From: Oscillospiraceae bacterium
GTDB lineage: Bacteria > Bacillota > Clostridia > Oscillospirales > Ruminococcaceae
Length of the DNA stretch: 5,822 nt
Direction of reading: 5' to 3'
Assembly: GCA_029098085.1 (NCBI GenBank)
Contig: JAQXNQ010000185.1
Location: 1 to 5,822 of the forward strand
In this document: piece by piece, positions 1 through 5,621 of the stretch
Numbering within the stretch: position 1 is the first letter of the stretch
Layout of the letters: the number at the start of each line of letters is the position of its first letter
Notes under the pieces: model-generated
What the model was told of the DNA's origin: nothing
Database searches by the model: none
The model's input: the letters and a program-made list of their open reading frames with translations, nothing else
Translations under genes and position numbers: made by a program

Positions 1-2
1 GC

Positions 3-206
3 ACCTTCTATGCCGCCGCCTCGCCGGATAAGCCCCCCTTCGCCCCTGTGGGCAAAGCGGTGGCAAAGGGCGATGTGCTGTTCATCATCGAGTCCATGAA
101 GCTGATGAACGAGGTGCAGAGCGATTTTGACGGCGTAGTAAAGAAGGTCCTGGTGGAAAACGGCCAGGGCGTGGAGTACGGTCAGCCCATCATGGTGATC
201 GAATAA
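3..206 (+). CDS. accB: Biotin carboxyl carrier protein of acetyl-CoA carboxylase (AccB/BCCP), C-terminal part, 5' end outside window
   Basis: The frame is open from the window edge to TAA at 204-206 and gives the last 67 residues of a biotinyl domain. BCCP carries biotin between the biotin carboxylase and carboxyltransferase sites of acetyl-CoA carboxylase in the cytoplasm. The biotinylation motif ESMKLMNEV is clear. The acceptor lysine is the AAG codon at 99-101, about 35 residues before the stop, the usual spacing. The stretch TFYAAASPDKPPFAPVGK matches the 'thumb' segment (TFYRTPSPDAKAF in E. coli) that separates bacterial BCCP from other biotinyl domains, and the end GQPIMVIE is typical. 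The N-terminal and Pro/Ala linker parts are missing only because the window starts here. The gene lies 20 bases upstream of fabZ, so the two are presumably cotranscribed. Identification is secure; a decarboxylase biotin subunit is less likely given the thumb and neighbours. Confidence 0.95.
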   Translation, partial: TFYAAASPDKPPFAPVGKAVAKGDVLFIIESMKLMNEVQSDFDGVVKKVLVENGQGVEYGQPIMVIE

Positions 207-226
207 GCAGCGAAGGAGGCCATTGC

Positions 227-658
227 ATGGCTTTATTGAACCAGGAGCAGATCAAGGAGATCATCCCCCACCGGGATCCCTTTCTGCTGATCGACGAAAT
301 TGAAGAGCTGGAGCCCGGTGTCCGGGCGGTGGGCAAAAAATACCTGCGTCCGGAGGAGAGCTGGTTTGCCGGGCATTTCCCCGGCCAGCCGGTGCAGCCC
401 GGCGTGCTGACCATCGAGATGCTGGCCCAGACCGGCGCTGTCTGTGCCCTTTCCGTGCCGGAAAACAAGGGCAAAATCGCTTTCTTCGCCGGCATTGACA
501 AGGCCCGTTTCCGGGGCATCGCCCGGCCCGGCGACACCCTGATCCTGGAGGTGGAGGTCACCAAAACGGTGCATGGCATCAGCTTCTGCAAGGGAACCGC
601 TTCGGTGAACGGCAAAAAAGTCGTCACGGCGGAGTTCTCCTGCTCGCTGGGAGGCTGA
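227..658 (+). CDS. fabZ: 3-hydroxyacyl-[acyl-carrier-protein] dehydratase FabZ
   Basis: The product has 143 residues, close to the usual 140-150, and is a single hot-dog-fold domain. FabZ removes water from 3-hydroxyacyl-ACP to give trans-2-enoyl-ACP in the type II elongation cycle. IIPHRDPFLLID (residues 12-23) is the family N-terminal signature. The active-site helix region GHFPGQPVQPGV (49-60) is followed by IEMLAQ (63-68), giving catalytic His50 and Glu64 with the same 14-residue spacing as His54/Glu68 of E. coli FabZ. 'EMLAQ' replaces the more common 'EAMAQ', which is conservative. FabA is unlikely because of the short length and PHR..FLLID start. The ATG at 227 follows a strong AAGGAGG (213-219) at 7 bases, fixing the start. 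The gene sits between accB and accC, a usual clostridial arrangement, and its final codons contain the ribosome site of accC. Confidence 0.96.
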   Translation: MALLNQEQIKEIIPHRDPFLLIDEIEELEPGVRAVGKKYLRPEESWFAGHFPGQPVQPGVLTIEMLAQTGAVCALSVPENKGKIAFFAGIDKARFRGIARPGDTLILEVEVTKTVHGISFCKGTASVNGKKVVTAEFSCSLGG

Positions 659-661
659 TCC

Positions 662-2023
662 ATGTTTCAGAAGGTACTCATTGCCAACCGGGGCGAGATC
701 GCCGTCCGGATCATCCGGGCCTGCCGGGAGCTGGGCATCCGCACGGTGGCCGTCTTTTCCGAGGCGGACCGTTCGGCTCTGCACGCCCAGATCGCCGACG
801 AGGCCATCTGCATCGGCCCTGCCCGCACGGCAGACAGCTATCTGAACATCAAGGCCATTCTGGCGGCCTGTGAGCTGACCGGGGCGGAGGCCATCCATCC
901 CGGCTTCGGCTTCCTGTCCGAGAACGCGTCCTTTGCCCGCACCTGTCAGAAATGTGGCGTTACCTTTATCGGCCCCACGCCGGAGGCCATGGAGATGATG
1001 GGGGACAAGGCCACCGCCAAGATGACCATGAAAAATGCCGGGGTGCCGGTGGTGCCCGGCTCGGACGGACTGATCAAAACCCTGGCCCAGGCCAAGATCA
1101 TCGCCGAAGAGGTGGGCTATCCCGTCATGGTCAAGGCCAGTGCCGGCGGCGGCGGACGGGGTATCCGCAAGGTGGATCGCCCCGAGGATCTGGAAGCCGC
1201 CATCACCGCCGCCCGTCAGGAGGCCAGCAGCTTTTTCGGAGATGACGGCGTCTATCTGGAGAAGTTCATCGTCAATCCCCGCCATGTGGAGATTCAGCTG
1301 CTGGCGGACAACTACGGCCATGTGGTGGCGCTGGGAGAGCGGGACTGCTCGCTGCAGCGGCGCAACCAGAAGGTGCTGGAGGAAAGCCCCTGCCCGGTCA
1401 TGACCCCCTCACTGCGGAAAGCCATGGAGGAGGCGGCGGTTCGGGCGGCCAGAGCCTGCGGCTACCGCAACGCCGGTACGGTGGAATTCCTGCTGTCCGG
1501 CAAGGACTTCTACTTCATGGAGATGAACACCCGGATTCAGGTGGAGCATCCGATCACCGAAATGGTCACCGGCGTGGATCTGGTCAAGAGTCAGCTGCGG
1601 ATCGCCGCCGGTCTGCCGCTGGAGCTCCGGCAGGAGGACGTAATGCTCACCGGTCACGCTATTGAATGCCGGATCAACGCGGAGAACCCCTCGGAGGGCT
1701 TCCGGCCCTCTCCCGGCGAGATTCAGGCGCTGCACATGCCCGGCGGGCCGGGGATCCGCATCGATTCCGCCGTCTATCAGGGGTATGAGATCTCCCCATA
1801 CTATGATTCGATGATCGCCAAGCTCATCGCTTACGCTCCCACCCGGGAGGAAGCTTTCATGAAAATGAAGTGGGCGTTGGCGGAATTTCTGGTGGCAGGT
1901 GTTGACACCAATATCGACTTTCAGTTAAACTTAATCAGGGACCCCGATGTGGAAGCAGGCAGGTACGATATCGGGTTCCTTGGAAGGAACAGTCACCTGA
2001 TTCCCAAAAAGGAAAGGGACTGA
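662..2023 (+). CDS. accC: Acetyl-CoA carboxylase, biotin carboxylase subunit AccC
   Basis: The product has 453 residues against 449 for E. coli AccC. It carboxylates the biotin on AccB using ATP and bicarbonate. The N-terminal domain starts with KVLIANRGEIAVRIIRAC (4-21) and carries HPGFGFLSENA. The ATP-grasp domain has the Gly-rich loop VKASAGGGGRGIR with Lys158, RDCSLQRRNQKVLEE with Lys237, and EMNTRIQVEHPITEM with Glu287, Asn289 and Arg291. GHAIECRINAE with Arg337 matches the biotin/bicarbonate-site arginine. All expected catalytic residues are present. Two substitutions are visible: HPGF for the common HPGY, and Asn235 where E. coli has His236; that position varies in the family. GGGAGG at 649-654, inside fabZ, lies 7 bases before the ATG, and the gap to fabZ is only 3 bases, suggesting coupled translation. 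Pyruvate or propionyl carboxylase subunits are excluded by context and the single-module length. Confidence 0.97.
   Translation: MFQKVLIANRGEIAVRIIRACRELGIRTVAVFSEADRSALHAQIADEAICIGPARTADSYLNIKAILAACELTGAEAIHPGFGFLSENASFARTCQKCGVTFIGPTPEAMEMMGDKATAKMTMKNAGVPVVPGSDGLIKTLAQAKIIAEEVGYPVMVKASAGGGGRGIRKVDRPEDLEAAITAARQEASSFFGDDGVYLEKFIVNPRHVEIQLLADNYGHVVALGERDCSLQRRNQKVLEESPCPVMTPSLRKAMEEAAVRAARACGYRNAGTVEFLLSGKDFYFMEMNTRIQVEHPITEMVTGVDLVKSQLRIAAGLPLELRQEDVMLTGHAIECRINAENPSEGFRPSPGEIQALHMPGGPGIRIDSAVYQGYEISPYYDSMIAKLIAYAPTREEAFMKMKWALAEFLVAGVDTNIDFQLNLIRDPDVEAGRYDIGFLGRNSHLIPKKERD
1902..1931 (+). promoter_or_regulatory. Candidate internal sigma-A promoter in the 3' end of accC, facing accD-accA
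   Basis: A perfect TTGACA (1902-1907) is followed after 18 bases by TAAACT (1926-1931, 4 of 6 matches to TATAAT). The stretch is AT-rich inside a GC-rich gene and uses two TTA leucine codons, which are uncommon in this operon. The predicted transcript would begin near 1938 and carry accD and accA. Part of the TTGACA reflects the conserved protein segment GVDTN, so chance is possible; the -10 is weak. Confidence 0.35.
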
Positions 2024-2049
2024 GTTCTTCCGCCGGCGCGCTGCCGCTG

Positions 2050-2089
2050 CGGCCGCCGCACTAGGCTCCGGGGATGTCTCCGGCGGCCG
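2050..2089 (+). promoter_or_regulatory. GC-rich stem-loop in the accC-accD intergenic region
   Basis: CGGCCGCCG (2050-2058) pairs perfectly with CGGCGGCCG (2081-2089), a 9-base-pair all-G/C stem with a 22-base loop. No T-tract follows, so it is not a classical terminator. It ends 20 bases before the preferred accD start at 2110, and its loop contains the alternative ATG at 2074. Possible roles are adjusting accD translation, limiting ribosome read-in from accC, or serving as a processing or stability element. The role is inferred; only the complementarity is seen. Confidence 0.5.
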
Positions 2090-2109
2090 GAAAGGCAGGG
2101 TCTTTGAGA

Positions 2110-2997
2110 ATGGGACTGGAAGATTTATTCAAAGTTGTCAAATCCCGGCTGGACATGGATTCCAGGCCGGACGACGGGCAGGCCACGGCTGCCCGCTCCA
2201 AGATCCCGGAGAATCTTTTGTTCAAGTGCCCCCGCTGTCAGAACGTCATGTTCATGGACGACTTCAACGCGGGACTGAAGGTTTGCTCCGCCTGCTCCTA
2301 TCATGCCAGAATCTCCTGTCAGGAGAGGCTGGAGCTGACGGTAGACAAGGGGAGCTTTGTGGAGTACGACGCGGATCTGACCACTGTGAACCCTCTGGGG
2401 TTTGAAGGATATGAGGAAAAGGTGGCCGAGGCGCAGCAGAAGACCGGCCTTCGGGAGGCTGTGATCACCGGGGAGTGCACCATCCGCACCCGCAGATGCG
2501 TGATCGCGGTGATGGACTCCCGTTTCATGATGGCGTCCATGGGCTCTGTGGTGGGCGAGAAAATCACCCGGGCCTTTGAGCGGGCCACCGAGAAGCGGCT
2601 TCCGGTGGTGCTGTTTTCCGCCTCCGGCGGTGCGCGGATGCAGGAGGGCATCATCTCCCTGATGCAGATGGCCAAAACCTCTGCCGCCGTGGCCCGCCAC
2701 TCTGATGCGGGGCTGCTGTACATCACGGTGCTGACCGACCCCACCACCGGCGGCGTGACCGCTTCCTTTGCCTCTCTGGGGGATATTATCATCGCCGAGC
2801 CCAAGGTGCTCATCGGCTTTGCCGGCCGGCGGGTCATTGAGGGCACCATCCGCCAGCGTCTGCCCGATGATTTCCAGTCGGCGGAGTTTCTGCTGGAGCA
2901 CGGCTTTGTGGACATGATCGTCAGCAGAGTCAACATGCGCAAAACCATTTCCAAGCTTCTGAAGGCCCATCTGCCGGATCAGAAGCTGGACGTCTGA
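2110..2997 (+). CDS. accD: Acetyl-CoA carboxylase carboxyltransferase subunit beta (AccD), zinc-ribbon type
   Basis: The product has 295 residues from ATG 2110; E. coli AccD has 304. With AccA it forms the heterotetrameric carboxyltransferase that moves the carboxyl group from biotin to acetyl-CoA, giving malonyl-CoA. An N-terminal Cys4 zinc ribbon is present, with Cys40, Cys43, Cys59 and Cys62 in the family spacing C-x2-C-x15-C-x2-C. The crotonase-fold domain carries FSASGGARMQEG (from residue 169, with the oxyanion-hole pair Gly173-Gly174) and LTDPTTGGVTASFA, both diagnostic. Start choice is uncertain. ATG 2110 gives MGLEDLFK, like family N-termini, with AGGG (2097-2100) 9 bases upstream. 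An in-frame ATG at 2074 would add 12 residues (MSPAAGKAGSLR) but lies in a hairpin loop and also lacks a good ribosome site. Residues 15-33 form a polar linker slightly longer than in E. coli. accA follows after 19 bases. Confidence 0.95.
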   Translation: MGLEDLFKVVKSRLDMDSRPDDGQATAARSKIPENLLFKCPRCQNVMFMDDFNAGLKVCSACSYHARISCQERLELTVDKGSFVEYDADLTTVNPLGFEGYEEKVAEAQQKTGLREAVITGECTIRTRRCVIAVMDSRFMMASMGSVVGEKITRAFERATEKRLPVVLFSASGGARMQEGIISLMQMAKTSAAVARHSDAGLLYITVLTDPTTGGVTASFASLGDIIIAEPKVLIGFAGRRVIEGTIRQRLPDDFQSAEFLLEHGFVDMIVSRVNMRKTISKLLKAHLPDQKLDV

Positions 2998-3016
2998 CCG
3001 AAAGGAGCTGCTGCCC

Positions 3017-3844
3017 ATGTCTTCTCTTACAGCCTGGGAGCGGATGGAGATCATCCGCCACAAGGGGCGGCCCACCGTGCGGGACTATATCCCCATGATC
3101 TTTGACGAGTTTTATGAGATGCACGGCGACCGGTATTTCGGGGACGATGCGGCCATTCTGGGCGGCATCGCCCGGGTACACGGCATCTCGGTCACCGTGC
3201 TGGGACAGGTCAAGGGCCATGATCTGGAGGAAAACAAAAAGACCAACTTTTCCTGCCCTCATCCCGAAGGATACCGCAAGGCCCTGCGGCTGGCCAAACA
3301 GGCGGAGAAATTCGGCCGTCCGGTGATCTGCTTCATCGATACACCCGGCGCCTTCTGCGGCGTGGCGGCGGAGGAGCGGGGCCAGGGCGAGGCCATCGCC
3401 CGGAATCTCCTGGAGTTTTCCCGGCTGAAGGTGCCGGTGATCTCCATTGTGCTGGGTGAGGGCGGCTCCGGCGGCGCGCTGGCGCTGGGCGTCTGCGATG
3501 AGCTGTACATGCTGGAAAACGCCGTGTACAGCGTGATCTCTCCCCGGGGATTCGCCAGTATTCTGTGGAAGGATGCCTCCAAAGAGAAGGAGGCCGCCGA
3601 GAAAATGCGGATGACGGCAGAGGATCTGGTGAGCTTTGGCGTCTGCGACGGCATCATTCCGGAACCCGCCGGAGGGGCTCATGTAAACCCCGAGGTGATG
3701 GCCGGAACCATTGCGGATTATATTTTAATGGCGCTGCAAAAATTAACACAAAAAAGTGTTGCAAATTTATTGGAAGCACGATATAATAAGTTCAGAAAAA
3801 TCGGAGCGTTTGAGGAACGCGAAGATTTTGCACAGCGGGTCTGA
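3017..3844 (+). CDS. accA: Acetyl-CoA carboxylase carboxyltransferase subunit alpha (AccA)
   Basis: The product has 275 residues, shorter than E. coli AccA (319) because the first ~40 helical residues are absent, as is usual in clostridial forms. It supplies the carboxybiotin-binding half of the carboxyltransferase site. Signatures in order are AWERMEIIRHKGRPTVRDYI near the start, GQVKGHDLEEN, HPEGYRKALRLA, FIDTPGAFCGVAAEERGQ (Asp108, Gly111), LGEGGSGGALALG with the glycine-rich oxyanion turn at 149-153, and YSVISPRGFASILWKD. Relative to E. coli, DTPGAYPGV becomes DTPGAFCGV and ISPEGCAS becomes ISPRGFAS. AAAGGAG (3001-3007) lies 9 bases before the ATG, fixing the start. The last ~40 codons shift to AT-rich usage (TTA, AAT, ATA, AAA), coinciding with a promoter for acpP rather than with any frameshift. 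Confidence 0.96.
   Translation: MSSLTAWERMEIIRHKGRPTVRDYIPMIFDEFYEMHGDRYFGDDAAILGGIARVHGISVTVLGQVKGHDLEENKKTNFSCPHPEGYRKALRLAKQAEKFGRPVICFIDTPGAFCGVAAEERGQGEAIARNLLEFSRLKVPVISIVLGEGGSGGALALGVCDELYMLENAVYSVISPRGFASILWKDASKEKEAAEKMRMTAEDLVSFGVCDGIIPEPAGGAHVNPEVMAGTIADYILMALQKLTQKSVANLLEARYNKFRKIGAFEEREDFAQRV
3745..3760. promoter_or_regulatory. Inverted repeat AACAC-N6-GTGTT overlapping the -35 of the acpP promoter; possible operator
   Basis: AACAC (3745-3749) and GTGTT (3756-3760) are perfect 5-base arms around six A residues. The right arm overlaps the first two bases of the -35 hexamer TTGCAA, a position where a bound regulator would block RNA polymerase. The A-run between the arms could equally act as an UP-like AT tract. 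It does not resemble the FapR or FabT operators as I know them, and short arms in AT-rich DNA can arise by chance. Confidence 0.3.
3759..3787 (+). promoter_or_regulatory. Consensus-like sigma-A promoter inside the accA 3' end, driving acpP
   Basis: TTGCAA (3759-3764, 5 of 6 matches to TTGACA by position except the fourth and fifth bases being C and A; see the strong TTG core) is followed by exactly 17 bases and a perfect TATAAT (3782-3787). Transcription would start near 3794, leaving a leader of about 93 bases before acpP. An A/T-rich stretch (3738-3756) lies upstream where UP-element contacts occur. The AT richness and rare codons here, in an otherwise GC-rich gene, suggest selection at the DNA level. 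It would let the abundant ACP be made in excess over the carboxylase. Confidence 0.72.
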
Positions 3845-3886
3845 CTGAATCCGGTACGGGCCTGAATTTACAAGGAGGAATCACTG

Positions 3887-4114
3887 ATGATTTTTGACAA
3901 GGTAAAAGACATTCTGGTCGATCAGCTGGACTGCGAGGAAGACAGCGTAACCATGGACGCTTCCATTACGGATGACCTGGGTGCCGACTCCCTGGATCTC
4001 GTGGATCTGGTGATGTCCCTGGAGGAAGAGTTCGACGTGGAGATCCCCGACGATCAGGTCGAGAACATCAAGACCGTCGGTGACATCGTGAAATATATCG
4101 AAGATCAGGGATGA
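3887..4114 (+). CDS. acpP: Acyl carrier protein AcpP
   Basis: The product has 75 residues, acidic throughout, as expected for a four-helix acyl carrier protein of 75-80 residues. It carries growing acyl chains on a 4'-phosphopantetheine arm. The attachment motif GADSLDLVDLVM contains the modified Ser35 (E. coli Ser36) and is followed by the recognition-helix acidic run LEEEFDVEIPDDQ. The start is unambiguous: AAGGAGGAA (3872-3880) lies 6 bases before the ATG, the strongest ribosome site in the window, fitting high expression. It is 42 bases downstream of accA, has its own likely promoter within accA, and ends at a strong terminator. ACP next to fab/acc genes indicates the fatty acid carrier rather than one for a polyketide, nonribosomal peptide or D-alanylation system. 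A second ACP gene earlier in the operon cannot be excluded. Confidence 0.96.
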   Translation: MIFDKVKDILVDQLDCEEDSVTMDASITDDLGADSLDLVDLVMSLEEEFDVEIPDDQVENIKTVGDIVKYIEDQG

Positions 4115-4126
4115 GTTCCCGCCTGA

Positions 4127-4158
4127 GGGGCGGCCTGCGGGCCGTCCCTTTTTCTTTT
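4127..4158 (+). terminator. Intrinsic terminator of the acc/acpP transcription unit
   Basis: GGGGCGGCC (4127-4135) pairs with GGCCGTCCC (4140-4148), nine base pairs including one G-T wobble, around a TGCG loop. The tract TTTTTCTTTT (4149-4158) follows immediately. It begins 12 bases after the acpP stop. Stem strength and T-tract make this a confident rho-independent terminator. Its last T is directly adjacent to the ribosome site of the next gene. Confidence 0.92.
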
Positions 4159-4165
4159 GGAGGAG
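4159..4165 (+). promoter_or_regulatory. Ribosome-binding site deciding the GH3 lipoprotein start
   Basis: GGAGGAG lies 3 bases before ATG 4169 (core GGAGG at 5 bases). It decides against an in-frame TTG at 4157, which would place the ribosome site inside the coding sequence and put four acidic or proline-containing residues before the signal peptide. The site touches the terminator T-tract on its 5' side. Confidence 0.75.
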
Positions 4166-4168
4166 CCT

Positions 4169-5593
4169 ATGAAAAAGCTTGTCCTGCGGCTGCTGAGCCT
4201 GCTGCTCTGTCTGGGGGCGCTGGGCGGATGCAGCGGCGGAGAGGGAATGCAAAGCAGGGAGAGCGCAGCGGAGTCCTCCTCTGCGCCGTCTGCGGAGAGC
4301 TCTGCCGCAGCGCCGACTTCTTCTCCCTCTTCGGAGACGGTGACGGAGAAGACCCTGGAGGGAACCGTGTATGAAGCCACGTCCGGAACCATCACGGTGG
4401 AGAACGCCTCCGGCGCCCTGTACACCTTTGTCAGGGAGGACGTCCCGCTGGATGCGCCGGAGGGCATCCTCATCGGTGCGGCCGTGACGGTGGTCTATAC
4501 CGGCGCTCTGGGAAGAGACGGGGATACCTCCGGTGCGGAGGTCATGCGGATTTCGGTTTCGCCCCTGCCGGGGATTTTTGAAGCGTATGAGGCCCGGGCG
4601 GCGGAGCTGGCGGCTTCCATGACGCCGGAGCGGAAGCTTGCTCAGCTGCTCATGTCGGCGACCTTTTCTGCAAATGGCGACCCGGCGGCGCAGGCCGGAC
4701 GGGATCAGCCCGGCGGCTATGTGCTCTTTCGGCCCGATTTTGAGGGACTGACCGCCCAGCAGGTGCGGGACAAGCTGGCGGCCATGCAGCAGGCCAGCGA
4801 GATTCCCATGCTGATGGCGGTGGACGAGGAGGGCGGAGACGTGGTGCGCATCAGCAGCAATCCGCTGCTGCGGCAGGAACGTTTCCCGTCCCCGGCGGCG
4901 CTGTGCGCAGAGGGCATGGAAGCGGTACAGGCGGATACCGCCGAAAAGACGGAGCTGCTGCTGAGCCTGGGCTGCAATCTGCTGCTGGCACCGGTGGCGG
5001 ATGTGTCGCTGGACGAGGGGGACTATATCCACCGCCGCACCACCGGCCTGTCCGCCGAAGAAACGGCGGTTTATGTGGAAACGGTGGTTCGCAGCGCCGG
5101 TGAAGCGGGGTTGGGTACGGCTCTGAAGCATTTCCCCGGCTATGGCAATAACCTCAACACCCATACCGGCATCTCGGTGGATTCGCGTCCGATGGAGAGC
5201 TTCCGGGAATCGGATTTTCTGCCCTTTCAGGCGGGGATCGACGCGGGCTGTCCGGCGGTGCTGGTTTCCCACAACATCGTAACGGCCATGGATGCGGAGC
5301 TGCCGGCCTCCCTGTCGCCGGAGGTGCACCGGGTTCTGCGGGAGGAGCTGGGCTTTGACGGAGTGATCCTGACCGATGACCTGAGCATGGATGCCATCGG
5401 CCTGTACACCGGAGACACCGATCCCGCCGTGCAGGCGGTTCTGGCCGGGAATGACCTGCTGCTGACCCAGCGTTTCGAGGCCACCTATGCCGCCCTGCTG
5501 GAGGGCTGGCAGACCGGCGTCCTCACGGAAGAGCTGCTGGACAGAGCCGTGGAGCGGGTTCTCTGCTTCAAGATGTGGCTGGGGCTTTTGTAG
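4169..5593 (+). CDS. Putative secreted lipoprotein with glycoside hydrolase family 3 (NagZ-like) domain
   Basis: The product has 474 residues. A lipoprotein signal (MKKLVLRLLSLLLCLGALGG, lipobox LGGC, lipidated Cys21) predicts anchoring on the outer face of the membrane. Residues 22-58 are a Ser/Ala/Glu linker. Residues 62-131 look like a small beta domain (EGTVYEATSGTITVEN, then LIGAAVTVVYTGAL). Residues ~138-474 form the GH3 domain, with VDEEGGDVVRI (218-228), KHFPGYGNN (320-328), THTG with His332, and ILTDDLSMDAI with Asp403 as the expected nucleophile. The family commonly hydrolyses beta-N-acetylglucosaminides; NagZ acts on peptidoglycan fragments. Here the NagZ motif D-S-H of the acid/base loop reads N-T-H, and PGHG reads PGYG, so substrate or mechanism may differ. 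The domain is intact and the nucleophile present, so it is not a pseudogene. Expression may depend on read-through from acpP. The GH3 call is firm; the substrate is unknown. Confidence 0.87.
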   Translation: MKKLVLRLLSLLLCLGALGGCSGGEGMQSRESAAESSSAPSAESSAAAPTSSPSSETVTEKTLEGTVYEATSGTITVENASGALYTFVREDVPLDAPEGILIGAAVTVVYTGALGRDGDTSGAEVMRISVSPLPGIFEAYEARAAELAASMTPERKLAQLLMSATFSANGDPAAQAGRDQPGGYVLFRPDFEGLTAQQVRDKLAAMQQASEIPMLMAVDEEGGDVVRISSNPLLRQERFPSPAALCAEGMEAVQADTAEKTELLLSLGCNLLLAPVADVSLDEGDYIHRRTTGLSAEETAVYVETVVRSAGEAGLGTALKHFPGYGNNLNTHTGISVDSRPMESFRESDFLPFQAGIDAGCPAVLVSHNIVTAMDAELPASLSPEVHRVLREELGFDGVILTDDLSMDAIGLYTGDTDPAVQAVLAGNDLLLTQRFEATYAALLEGWQTGVLTEELLDRAVERVLCFKMWLGLL

Positions 5594-5621
5594 GAGAGTT
5601 TTTCGAAAGAAACCTCCTTTT
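5593..5621 (+). terminator. Probable intrinsic terminator after the GH3 gene
   Basis: GGAG (5593-5596) plus GTTTTT (5598-5603) pairs with AGAAAC (5608-5613) plus CTCC (5614-5617). This makes ten base pairs with one bulged A and one T-G wobble, around a CGAA tetraloop, followed by only four T residues (5618-5621). The hairpin starts within the TAG stop codon. Position and shape favour a terminator, but the stem is A/T-rich in its upper part and the T-tract is short. Confidence 0.6.

Noticed and set aside
233..1321. Long open frame on the - strand opposite fabZ and accC
   Set aside because: It is a mirror of highly conserved + strand genes in GC-rich DNA. The translation is rich in Gly/His/Ala/Arg with no recognisable domain, and no ribosome site supports it.
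2050..2089. accC-accD hairpin considered as a transcription terminator
   Set aside because: No T-tract follows the stem, and accD-accA continue the same pathway immediately downstream.
2125..3075. Open frame on the - strand opposite accD and the start of accA
   Set aside because: It is a shadow of two strongly conserved genes; the product is Gly/His/Arg-rich without motifs.
3806..3820. Small hairpin GCGTT/AACGC in the acpP leader considered as a riboswitch or attenuator
   Set aside because: Only five pairs with no conserved aptamer features and no alternative terminator; more likely incidental.
4080..4099. Possible promoter for the GH3 gene in the acpP 3' end (GTGACA with TATATC)
   Set aside because: The two elements are only 8 bases apart, far from the 16-18 required, and no alternative -35 lies at the right distance.
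4157..4168. TTG start adding MEEP to the GH3 lipoprotein
   Set aside because: This would use the ribosome-binding purines as codons and place acidic residues before the Lys-Lys signal peptide start. ATG 4169 fits both the ribosome site and signal-peptide rules.
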